Assembly: GCA_903861145.1 (NCBI GenBank)
Contig: CAIOTH010000094.1
Coordinates: forward strand, 1 to 40,604
Direction: 5' to 3'
Source: an uncultured Bacteroidota bacterium
GTDB taxonomy: Bacteria > Bacteroidota > Bacteroidia > Chitinophagales > LD1
Length of the DNA: 40,604 nucleotides
The notes beneath the pieces were generated by a model. It was not told the DNA's origin, did not search any database, and saw only the letters and a program-made list of their open reading frames with translations. Of this stretch, positions 25,738-32,949 are shown piece after piece. The translations under genes and the position numbers were made by a program. Positions within the stretch are counted from its first letter, which is position 1. Each line of letters starts with the position of its first letter.

Positions 25738-25761
25738 TTAACTTTAGGTTCCTAAAGCTAA
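25738..25761. promoter_or_regulatory. 24-bp inverted repeat upstream of the response regulator
   Basis: TTA-A-CTTTAGG, TT, CCTAAAG-C-TAA: eleven positions per arm with one mismatch, in the 85-nt gap between kinase and response regulator and ending 10 nt before the regulator's ATG. It also overlaps TAACTTTA (25739-25746), a near match to the -7 consensus. A binding site or a small RNA hairpin are both possible. Confidence 0.4.
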
Positions 25762-25771
25762 TTGTGTTCAA

Positions 25772-26161
25772 ATGAAACCTGAAAGATTATTGTTAATAGA
25801 TGATGACGTTGCGTTCAATTTTCTTAACCGCATTTTAATTACTTCCGCCGGCCTTAATTGGGAAATTAGCGAGTGCCTTGATGGCAGTACCGCTCTAAAC
25901 TACATTCAAACCAGCAATAAATGTCCTGACGTAATTCTGCTTGATATTAATATGCCTGTTATGGACGGCTTTGAGTTCCTCGAGGAATTTGAAAAGACAA
26001 ATAAATGCACCAAACACACCAAAGTTTTTATGCTTACGTCATCAACGCAGGACGAAGACCGCAGTGCCGCGTTTAAATACAGCTGTGTTAAAGGTTATTT
26101 CGATAAACCGTTAACTATAGAGCATGTACATGAAATAATTTCCTTTTTCGAAAAAGCCTAA
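25772..26161 (+). CDS. Single-domain response regulator (CheY-like receiver)
   Basis: A 129-residue stand-alone receiver domain: acidic pocket D10/D11 (LLIDDDVAF), phospho-acceptor D58 (ILLDINMPVMDGFEF), the switch Thr/Ser (MLTSS, 88-92) and the conserved Lys112 (YFDKPL). There is no output domain, so it acts by protein contact or as a phosphorelay intermediate. Single-domain receivers following PAS-type kinases are common in Bacteroidota. It lies 85 nt after the PAS kinase and may also serve the TPR kinase. It is convergent with the next gene, with a 32-nt gap and no clear terminator. Confidence 0.9.
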   Translation: MKPERLLLIDDDVAFNFLNRILITSAGLNWEISECLDGSTALNYIQTSNKCPDVILLDINMPVMDGFEFLEEFEKTNKCTKHTKVFMLTSSTQDEDRSAAFKYSCVKGYFDKPLTIEHVHEIISFFEKA

Positions 26162-26193
26162 GGCCGTAATTGCTTTTGCTCGTTGCATTCACC

Positions 26194-27696
26194 TCAAGGC
26201 ACGTTAAAGTAATTTATCAATTCGCTAATTGTTTTTGAAGGGGCATTATTGGCCTCCTGTATTAATAAACCACGCAGCTTGACCGCGTATTGCTTGCTGC
26301 CGGTAAAAATCCATTGTGATAAATAATAGTAGGCCGATATTTTTACATCATTAACTGCAAACCCCGGTTTGTCCTTTATACTCTTTGAGTATCGCTTAAA
26401 TGTTTTGGTGCACCTATCGTAATCCTTCAAAGCAAAATACCCTATCATCAGGCATAAAAAAATGCTGTCCGTTTCCGTATTAAGGTTTACTTGTTGGTAC
26501 GAAATAAGTAGTGTTTCTAACTCCTCAACACCCGTCTTTATATTTTTATCTCCCGAAATAATCATTAAAGCGCCGTGCAAAATGCCATAGGATAAAATTT
26601 CGTATTGGTACTTAGTTGCATCTATTTCGCCATCCAAAAACACCTCACACTTATTGATGAGGTCCTTAATAAGCTGCGCATCCTTTTCACTTATACGGGT
26701 AACGTAATCCGGCCTGTGAATATACCCTTCGTAGTTACTCAACAAGCGCGTGCATTGTATTGTTATAAGGTATAGTTGACCGGTGTTCACAAAACTCTTC
26801 CAGTAGTGAACCGCTTTATAGTGTTGCGATAATGATTCAAACTCACGCTCACTTTCTTTCGAATTTAAATCGCCCAGCGTTGAGTTTAGCTTCATAAAAA
26901 ACAAGCTGCTTCTTATATCAACCAAATACGGGAAAACAACATGAGCATGATTATGCAAGTCCTTTTCCAATTGTTCTATTACCTCGCTAACCTCCGGTTT
27001 CTCGAAAGACTGCAAATCGAATTGGTATAAAATAAGCAGGTACGAATTCCTGCTCAACATCCTGATTGCCGCCGAACTATCATTGGCAAACCGTTTTAGA
27101 TAATCCTTTATTTTATCGAGCTCAGGCTTTTCAATATTTACCTCGTTTAATGTTTTGCGGGTAAATAGCTGTATTTCGGTAAAGGTTTTCTCTTGTTCCA
27201 ATATTATGGCCAGCCGGGCATCAAATTTAATACCGGTACCAACGTCCTTAACAATAAAGGCTTGCTGGCTTAAAAAATTTAGCACAAAAATGGCGCATTG
27301 AAAATCATCAATGCGCTCGGCTATATCCAGTAAAATATCCGCCAAAAAATTAGCCTCTCCGCCTTTACCCTCATTAACCAGTTGCTGTATCCTGTTAATA
27401 TTATGATGCAGATAACTTGGGTAGTTTTGGGCCAGTGCATTCGAAAGCCGGAATGTGTAGGAAGCAAGCTGGTTAAAATTCTGCTTCGGCCCCTTTTCAA
27501 AACTTCCATAAACTTTTTTGCAAAGTTCTTCATGCGTATCAAACTCAGGAAGTTTAGCCCTTATAGTTTGGGCAAGCTTTAATGGCAACGTTGCGTTTAT
27601 ATTGGCCAAATGCGTTGCAAACTCATTATAGTGCAACTCGTCAAGTAGGTAAATAAATTTTTGGATGGTAATCAAACCCGGCTTCGCCTTGCTCAT
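26194..27696 (-). CDS. Large helical (TPR-like) protein of unknown function
   Basis: A 500-residue protein that I cannot assign. It has no signal peptide or membrane segment. The sequence is mostly alpha-helical with many Leu/Ile/Tyr/Phe at helix-repeat spacing, and the C-terminal third (about 400-480; LCLMIGYFALKDYDRCTKTFKRY, AYYYLSQWIFTGSKQYAVKL) looks TPR-like. The N-terminal stretch (KFIYLLDELHYNEFATHLA) resembles the opening of large helical-repeat families in this phylum, but I recognise no catalytic motif. It faces the response regulator gene and is probably transcribed alone from a promoter with TATATTTG. Confidence 0.6.
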   Translation of the reverse strand: MSKAKPGLITIQKFIYLLDELHYNEFATHLANINATLPLKLAQTIRAKLPEFDTHEELCKKVYGSFEKGPKQNFNQLASYTFRLSNALAQNYPSYLHHNINRIQQLVNEGKGGEANFLADILLDIAERIDDFQCAIFVLNFLSQQAFIVKDVGTGIKFDARLAIILEQEKTFTEIQLFTRKTLNEVNIEKPELDKIKDYLKRFANDSSAAIRMLSRNSYLLILYQFDLQSFEKPEVSEVIEQLEKDLHNHAHVVFPYLVDIRSSLFFMKLNSTLGDLNSKESEREFESLSQHYKAVHYWKSFVNTGQLYLITIQCTRLLSNYEGYIHRPDYVTRISEKDAQLIKDLINKCEVFLDGEIDATKYQYEILSYGILHGALMIISGDKNIKTGVEELETLLISYQQVNLNTETDSIFLCLMIGYFALKDYDRCTKTFKRYSKSIKDKPGFAVNDVKISAYYYLSQWIFTGSKQYAVKLRGLLIQEANNAPSKTISELINYFNVP

Positions 27697-28000
27697 ACAA
27701 TCAAAGCTTTAATTCAGTGCTTATTAAATAAATCTAAATCCGGGGTGTACAAATATAAATTCCCAGGGCACATTTTCACTAAAATTCTTAATAAATAATC
27801 ATTATTACTGAACTGAAAAGGGTTCATGGATGGCTAATAACAAATGGTTAAAATAGCCGCCCTTTTCGGTATATTGGCCATCCTATAGTAAAACGTCCGG
27901 ATTAAATTCGCAGTTGAGAAAAATCAATTCTTAAGTTATTACTCTAAGGCGCTATCCGTCTTTACCGTGTTTGTATTTGGTATAACTTCACCGCATTATT
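27697..28000. other. 304-bp intergenic region between divergent genes
   Basis: The region separates the 500-residue helical protein (minus) from a small secreted protein (plus). It holds the TATATTTG element for the former. No RNA gene, repeat or protein-sized frame is visible; the longest start-to-stop frame noticed, from ATG 27844, has 14 codons. The rest is AT-rich without recognised structure. Confidence 0.5.
27750..27757 (-). promoter_or_regulatory. -7 element (TATATTTG) for the helical protein gene
   Basis: On the minus strand TATATTTG is an exact match to TAnnTTTG. It would give the gene starting at 27696 a leader of about 45-50 nt. A clear -33 TTTG is not seen. Confidence 0.45.
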
Positions 28001-28420
28001 ATGCAGCCCATAAAACCGTTTTTTCTTTGCGCCGTTTTGCAAATAGCGTTTGCTTTTGAAAGCATCGCTCAAAGCCCTCTGGGGAAAAGCTTAAATGAAG
28101 TAATTACGCTTTATGGCAATAATTTTAAAACGCTAACCGATGCCCAAGGCCTGCATATAATGCAATATAAAAAGCTTGTTGACAAAGATACCGTGAGCGA
28201 CTTGATTTACTTTCAGAACAATACTTGTGTAAAGGAAGTATCTCTAAGGCCGGCTTCAGAAAAAGGCCATTACATTGATTCCCTCAATCATCAATTTAAA
28301 CCCGAAGGTTTTAATTCATGGCGCGATAAGGACAGTAGCTTTATTACGCTTTCCACCCGCGATGGGTTTCTTGATATTACCTCATTCTCAAACGCTTATT
28401 ACAAAAAAATAGCGCATTAA
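28001..28420 (+). CDS. Small secreted protein of unknown function
   Basis: A 139-residue protein with a signal peptide (about 1-23, hydrophobic core FFLCAVLQIAFAF, likely cut after SIAQ, a cleavage context common in Bacteroidota). The mature part is about 115 residues, probably a small mixed alpha/beta domain (LNEVITLYGNNFKTL, DLIYFQNNTCVKEVSL, GFLDITSFSNAYY) with a single Cys. The alternation of short strands and charged turns would suit a periplasmic domain, but no family is recognised. It is convergent with the lipoprotein gene, 28 nt away. Confidence 0.6.
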   Translation: MQPIKPFFLCAVLQIAFAFESIAQSPLGKSLNEVITLYGNNFKTLTDAQGLHIMQYKKLVDKDTVSDLIYFQNNTCVKEVSLRPASEKGHYIDSLNHQFKPEGFNSWRDKDSSFITLSTRDGFLDITSFSNAYYKKIAH

Positions 28421-28448
28421 TTATTTGCCTAAGAATTTAGATAGGCGC

Positions 28449-28919
28449 CTATTGAATTATGTACTTTATTCCGGCAAACGAGCCATTGGTTACATGCACC
28501 GTATCGCCTGCATTTGCCGCCGAAAACTGGAAATTGCCCTTTATTTTATGCGCGACCGTATCAATCTGCAGAATCTCAATTATACCCGAAACGTCGGTAT
28601 AGTATAAATGGTTCTTGTTATAGGCAAATGAACATTGCGTATTTCCCGGGTTAGTAACGCCGCTATAATAAACTCCTGGCAAAATATAGCCATTCCCGCT
28701 AAAGCTCACTTGCACGTAGTTCGTATCGGTAACATTACCGATATAAAAGTCTGCAGCAAATTCGTTTAAAGCCGCTACAGTATCATACAGGTAATAAGCC
28801 GAATATGTATTGCCTTGGTGGGCAACACCGTTTACAATAAATCCATAGCTATAGCTCAGGTCCTTTTTACATCCTATTAGGCAACAAAAGGTCAATATAA
28901 TTGGAAGCAATTTTTTCAT
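28449..28919 (-). CDS. Lipoprotein of unknown function
   Basis: A 156-residue protein with a lipoprotein signal (MKKLLPIILTFCCLIGCKKD; lipobox LIGC, lipidated Cys17). Lys-Lys-Asp after the Cys gives no clear surface-export signal, so inner face of the outer membrane or surface cannot be decided. The mature part is rich in Tyr, Gly, Thr and Val, suggesting a small beta-sandwich (FIVNGVAHQGNTYSAYYLYD, VQVSFSGNGYILPGVYYSG, KIKGNFQFSAANAGDTVHVT). The GNFQF...VTNGSF ending resembles short lipoproteins of this phylum with DUF-type beta folds. It begins 15 nt after the ndpA stop and is probably co-transcribed with it. Confidence 0.7.
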   Translation of the reverse strand: MKKLLPIILTFCCLIGCKKDLSYSYGFIVNGVAHQGNTYSAYYLYDTVAALNEFAADFYIGNVTDTNYVQVSFSGNGYILPGVYYSGVTNPGNTQCSFAYNKNHLYYTDVSGIIEILQIDTVAHKIKGNFQFSAANAGDTVHVTNGSFAGIKYIIQ

Positions 28920-28934
28920 ATATCCTCACTCATT

Positions 28935-29981
28935 TCAACTCTCCTCCTTAAAGAAAATCTTATAATAATTCATCCGCTTTTCATCGTCGTAGCCTTTTTC
29001 GATTAACTGGCTATCGCCATGTATGTAAACATGAAAATTCTTATCAAGCTTCAACACGCTCTTAAAAATTCGCGATTGTCGTTTAACCGCTGAAGCTGAA
29101 ATAGCAAATTCATCTTCAAGCGCCAGCGGATTAGCCTGCGCAAACTCCTCTTTATATTTTCCAAACGACCTCATCATACCTGGCTCTTGTATCACCTCTC
29201 GCACAAAGTTTTTATACTCAAACTCCTCGTTCGATTTAAAAAACGCTACCGATTTGTTAAGCAACTCTATCTGGTCCGTCTTACTTACCTCAAACTCCTC
29301 AGGCAGTTTATCTTTGATAAAGTTTTTGGTGAGCGTCATAAATTTTTCGGTCTTGTTATAACTATCGGCCACCGGTTTAACATCCAAAAAAGTGTTGCGC
29401 CAAAACATCGCCTCATCTTTACTATTGGTTCTGTCAATAACCATTACAATCAATCCATTTTCAACATGGGTATTTAGTATCAGGCAAGCCTTATCAATTT
29501 TATTTTTCGGTATACCCTCATCAGCGTTTATCGCGAAGCCCTTCCCTCCTCGCGTAGTTTTAAAAAAAGTATCCTTCGATTCAGATTTAATAATTGCCAA
29601 ACCCATAACAGCCTCATCGTTATATAACAGGTTATCAAGCAGCCCTATCAACAATTCCCCCTCTTTAATTCCGGGGTGGGCCGAACAATTAAACAAATGC
29701 GAAGCAATGTTTCTGCATTGCAAATCAAATGTTTTTGGCTCCTCAAAAATTCGGGTAGCATAATTATACATGGGGTTTAGTTCCAGGTCCGACAAATGGG
29801 TAAACTGTTGGGCAGGCACATCCTTATAAGGTGCCCCCAAGTATTCCTTCAGCTCCTCCTGCAATTCATTATCGCCCGTATCCGGACTCTTGTCAGCTAT
29901 AAAAAGCTCACCTCCTGTCGATCGGTTGCCAATAAAATGAATAGCCATATTCAATAAGGCTGACTCCGTGTAATCTACCAT
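28935..29981 (-). CDS. Nucleoid-associated protein (NdpA/YejK, 37-kDa family)
   Basis: A 348-residue member of the NA37 family (E. coli YejK/NdpA), cytoplasmic proteins found with the nucleoid; their exact role is poorly known. Family-like blocks are in order: ALLNMAIHFIGN, THLSDLELNPMYNYATRIFE, SHLFNCSAHPGIKEGELLIG, AIIKSESKDTFFK, CLILNTHVENGLIVMVIDRTN, LPEEFEVSKTDQIELLNKSV and the C-terminal KSVLKLDKNFHVYIHGDSQL. I start it at ATG 29981 (MVDYTESALLNM); the frame extends 13 codons further only with a TTG start. Whether it binds DNA, or joins a stress or defence function, cannot be told from the sequence. Confidence 0.85.
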   Translation of the reverse strand: MVDYTESALLNMAIHFIGNRSTGGELFIADKSPDTGDNELQEELKEYLGAPYKDVPAQQFTHLSDLELNPMYNYATRIFEEPKTFDLQCRNIASHLFNCSAHPGIKEGELLIGLLDNLLYNDEAVMGLAIIKSESKDTFFKTTRGGKGFAINADEGIPKNKIDKACLILNTHVENGLIVMVIDRTNSKDEAMFWRNTFLDVKPVADSYNKTEKFMTLTKNFIKDKLPEEFEVSKTDQIELLNKSVAFFKSNEEFEYKNFVREVIQEPGMMRSFGKYKEEFAQANPLALEDEFAISASAVKRQSRIFKSVLKLDKNFHVYIHGDSQLIEKGYDDEKRMNYYKIFFKEES

Positions 29982-30016
29982 GCTGCTTGTTGTATATTGA
30001 TATCTGCCCTTAAAAC

Positions 30017-30044
30017 GCAATTGTGCGAACGCGACGCAAATTGC
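30017..30044 (-). terminator. Weak hairpin after the NYN-LOTUS gene
   Basis: On the minus strand GCAATTTGCG, a 7-nt loop and CGCACAATTGC (one bulge) are followed by GTTTT. It lies 38 nt past the NYN-LOTUS stop and before the ndpA start. It may terminate the former or structure the leader of the latter. Confidence 0.35.
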
Positions 30045-30081
30045 ATTTATTTTTGAAGATTAAAGGTTGTTATTTGTAACG

Positions 30082-30945
30082 TTAAATCGGCTTCTTCAAT
30101 CGAATATAAACCGATGAGCCTCCATCCCTATACTCAAAATCGAAAAAATCGGTAAGGCTCTTAAACAAGGTTGTAGTACTGCCAAAACCATAGGTTCGCG
30201 GGTCAAATCCGGGGTCTAACTTGCGCAGGGCTATCCCGATTTCACCCATATAAGCAAAGCCGCGATCGTCACTAACCATATCAACAGCGGTTTTTATCAT
30301 CTTCAAATCAATAGGTTGATGTGTAATACGGCTAACCGGCAAATTAACTTTTGCAACGGGCTTTTGCTCTACTTCAACAGGTTTAATAATGGGTGCAGCT
30401 TTTGATATATCTCCTTTACTTTTCTGATTTGATCTGGTTGCCTCTGGCCTTTGTGTAATTCTTGGTTTATCTTCTAGTTTTTTCTTTTGGGCCTCAGCCA
30501 GAGCATTCAGGTTTTCTGTATAAACAAAAATGTCGCAGGCGTTTACAAAGGCTGCAGTTGTTTTGCTGGCCTCACCGATACCCATTACAAAAATTCCGTT
30601 CTCGCGTATTCGTTGCGCCAGGCCTGTATAGTCGCTATCGCTTGATGCAATACAAAAGCCCGTTACTGTATTGCTATAAAGTATATCCATTGCATCGATA
30701 ATCATAGCTGTGTCAGTCGAGTTCTTGCCTTTTGTAAAGGCAAACTTCTGCATGGGCCTTATGGCGTATTCATTGATTTTCTCTTTCCAGCTATTTAATT
30801 TATTATCGGTCCAATCGCCATAAATACGGCGCACGGTCACTTTACCGTGCTTGCCGGCTTCCGAAAGCATCGCCTCAATAAATTTCGATTGCGCGTTATC
30901 GCCGTCTATCAGCAGCGCTATTTTATTATCGGTAGTTTGAATCAT
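30082..30945 (-). CDS. NYN-domain nuclease with C-terminal LOTUS (OST-HTH) domain
   Basis: A 287-residue cytoplasmic protein. Residues 1-150 form a NYN/PIN-like (LabA/DUF88) domain with acidic metal-binding residues D14 and D16 (LLIDGDN), D78 (NSTDTAM) and D103/D105 (SSDSDYTGL). A charged linker (about 155-210, rich in Lys, Gln and Pro) leads to an OST-HTH/LOTUS domain (about 213-287: LKMIKTAVDMVSDDRGFAYMGEIG, YGFGSTTTLFKSL, VYIRLKKP). NYN domains are predicted or shown RNases, and LOTUS domains bind RNA, in bacteria including G-rich or structured RNA. The protein probably cleaves or binds RNA. It has its own candidate promoter and lies upstream of ndpA. Confidence 0.9.
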   Translation of the reverse strand: MIQTTDNKIALLIDGDNAQSKFIEAMLSEAGKHGKVTVRRIYGDWTDNKLNSWKEKINEYAIRPMQKFAFTKGKNSTDTAMIIDAMDILYSNTVTGFCIASSDSDYTGLAQRIRENGIFVMGIGEASKTTAAFVNACDIFVYTENLNALAEAQKKKLEDKPRITQRPEATRSNQKSKGDISKAAPIIKPVEVEQKPVAKVNLPVSRITHQPIDLKMIKTAVDMVSDDRGFAYMGEIGIALRKLDPGFDPRTYGFGSTTTLFKSLTDFFDFEYRDGGSSVYIRLKKPI

Positions 30946-30955
30946 AGAAGGTGAA

Positions 30956-30990
30956 TAAAATTAGGGCAACAAAATTGCCGGTTATGCAAA
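30956..30990 (-). promoter_or_regulatory. Candidate promoter of the NYN-LOTUS gene
   Basis: Minus strand: TTTG (30990-30987), a 23-nt spacer and TAATTTTA (30963-30956), a near match to TAnnTTTG, 10 nt before the ATG at 30945. Confidence 0.3.
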
Positions 30991-31020
30991 GGTGCTACTT
31001 AATTCATACCTATTAAAAAA

Positions 31021-32907
31021 TCATCTCAATAAAGTAACGTTGCCGGCCCTTTTATCCATACCGCCTTTGCAGTAGTTAAAATACTCTACATAATAAACAA
31101 ATGTTCCTATGGGTTGAGCGACTCCTTTAAACTTACCATCCCACCCGTTATTAATATTGTTCGATTCAAAAATCAATTCACCCCAACGGTTGTAAATATG
31201 AATCCAAAACTTATCAATTGGGCAACGCGAAATGGGTCTGAAAATATCATTCTTGCCATCCTCATTCGGCGAAAAGGCAGTAGGTATAGCGAGGGCGCAT
31301 TCGTCGGGGTAAATTTCCACCACCCTTTGTGCACTGGCGCTTCCGCAATTATTTGTTACAGTTACGCTATAAGTACCACTGGCTATAACATTATAAAAAC
31401 TATCAACCGAGTTATCCTGCCAAACATAATGGGCATTGGGAACATTCAAAGAAATTAAAATCCCCGAATTACTGCATACGCTAGTATCATTTCCTAAAGA
31501 AATTACAGGCACACTGCCTATGGGTATAGTAATTGATTTATTATTCGGGCAAGCTATGTTATTCCAGGCTTCAATATTGTAGTTACCGGGCGAGGTAATG
31601 TAAATTGACTTAGTAGTATCGCCTGTGCTCCACAAAAAACCGGTGCCTGTTGTTGTGGGCTTTAACAAAATTGTATCTCCCGGGCAAACCGATAATGAAC
31701 TGTTGAATGCTATAGACGGTGGAGCAGATTCTCCCAAAACAATAGTATCGCTGGCAGCTCCACAAGCATTATTCGATTGTGCCCAATAAGTACCCGGGGC
31801 ATTAACAATAATTTGCGCTGAAACAGCATTTGTTGACCATAACGTATTGGCAATTCCCGTGGATAAAACACGACTAAATTGCGCACAATAAGTGGTGTCA
31901 TTACCCAGGCTGATATTTGGTATTTGCGTGTCGAAGGCAACCTTAATAGAGTCGGAAGCAGAGCATGAGAATGAATTGGTTACCGTGACGTAATAAAGAC
32001 CAGCAACAGACACATTGAAAGTTGAATTGGTTGAGTTATCCTGCCACAAATACGTGGAATTAGGATTGGTAGCATTAAGCAAAATTGATTGGCCCGAACA
32101 TAAAGTGGTATCATTCCCTAAGTTAACGGCAGGGGCCGGGTTCTGGGCAATTGCAATAGTATCCGAAGACGAGCCACAACCGTTACTTTCTAATGCCCAA
32201 TAAGTGCCCGCAGAAGTCACCGTAATTTGCGATGCGGTTATTCCGGTCGACCACAAGGTGCTTGCCACACCGGTAACAAGTGTTTGGCTAAAACTGCCAC
32301 AATAACTTGTGTCGTTACCAATGTTTACCGCGGGCGGCAGCCCCGTATAATTTACCAGGATATTTCCGCTGGCCGTACAACCATAATTATTTGTTACTGT
32401 AACAGTATATGTGCCGGCGCTTGTAACATTAAAAGTTGCGTTGCCGGAATTATCCTGCCACCGGTAAGTAGAGTTGGGGTTTGTGGCATCCAATAAAAGC
32501 GTTTGGCCGGTGCAAAGAGTGGTATCATTTCCAAGCTGAATATTAGGAACAGGATTCTGCGTCAAAACAATGGTATCAGCCAAAACGCCGCATCCGGTCG
32601 TTTCATGCGCCCAATACGAGCCGGGAGTTGTGACCGAAATTTGCGCCGCCGTTACCCCGGTTGACCATACCGTATTTGCTACGCCGGTTGAAAGGATGCG
32701 GGCAAAACTACCGCAGTATGAAGTATCATTGCCCAGCAACAGAGTAGTTGCCGAGGTTATGTTTATTTGTATGGAGTCGCCTCCATTGCAACCTGCAGAA
32801 CTAACGCTTACCCAATAAAGCCCTTGCGTTGTTGCCGTAATGGTTTGAGTAGTTGCACCGGTGCTCCACACGAAATTTGCACCTGTATTTGCGGCATTAA
32901 GACTCAC
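31021..32907 (-). CDS. 3' half of an interrupted T9SS/gliding-type surface protein (Ig-like repeats + CHU_C)
   Basis: The open frame begins directly after the in-frame TAG at 32952-32950; the first start codon in it is GTG at 32907. It encodes Ig-like repeats of 65-70 residues, then a gliding-motility-associated C-terminal (CHU_C, T9SS type B sorting) domain at about 538-628 (IPTAFSPNEDGKNDIFRP, IYNRWGELIFES, GTFVYYVEYF). In Bacteroidota this domain directs proteins through the type IX secretion system to the cell surface, after Sec export across the inner membrane. This half has no signal peptide, so as it stands it could not reach T9SS. It makes best sense as the continuation of the upstream gene. 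Confidence 0.8.
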   Translation of the reverse strand: MSLNAANTGANFVWSTGATTQTITATTQGLYWVSVSSAGCNGGDSIQINITSATTLLLGNDTSYCGSFARILSTGVANTVWSTGVTAAQISVTTPGSYWAHETTGCGVLADTIVLTQNPVPNIQLGNDTTLCTGQTLLLDATNPNSTYRWQDNSGNATFNVTSAGTYTVTVTNNYGCTASGNILVNYTGLPPAVNIGNDTSYCGSFSQTLVTGVASTLWSTGITASQITVTSAGTYWALESNGCGSSSDTIAIAQNPAPAVNLGNDTTLCSGQSILLNATNPNSTYLWQDNSTNSTFNVSVAGLYYVTVTNSFSCSASDSIKVAFDTQIPNISLGNDTTYCAQFSRVLSTGIANTLWSTNAVSAQIIVNAPGTYWAQSNNACGAASDTIVLGESAPPSIAFNSSLSVCPGDTILLKPTTTGTGFLWSTGDTTKSIYITSPGNYNIEAWNNIACPNNKSITIPIGSVPVISLGNDTSVCSNSGILISLNVPNAHYVWQDNSVDSFYNVIASGTYSVTVTNNCGSASAQRVVEIYPDECALAIPTAFSPNEDGKNDIFRPISRCPIDKFWIHIYNRWGELIFESNNINNGWDGKFKGVAQPIGTFVYYVEYFNYCKGGMDKRAGNVTLLR

Positions 32908-32949
32908 AGATTGACCTGAACAGATGGTGGTATCATTCCCAAGATTAAC
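31297..32949 (-). repeat. Eight Ig-like repeats in two alternating types
   Basis: Most units begin with a LGNDT(T/S)xC motif. Type A continues CGSFxxxLxTGxAxTxWST and ends YWA; type B continues CxGQxxxLxATNPNSTYxWQDNS and ends VTVTN. Going 5' to 3' the order is B-like, A, B, A, B, A, a diverged unit (IAFNSSLSVCPGD), then B-like. The A-B pairs at 32742-32329 and 32328-31921 are alike enough to suggest a tandem duplication of a unit of about 137 residues. Each unit has two cysteines or more and is the type of beta-sandwich used as an adhesin stalk. Confidence 0.75.

Noticed and set aside
27844-27888. Hydrophobic mini-ORF (14 codons) in the 27.7-28.0 kb gap
   Set aside because: Too short to support; such frames arise by chance and nothing marks translation.
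28441-28452. 12-bp perfect palindrome ATAGGCGCCTAT at the end of the lipoprotein gene
   Set aside because: It has no loop and no T-run, lies partly inside the stop region of the gene, and has no second copy; too short to call.
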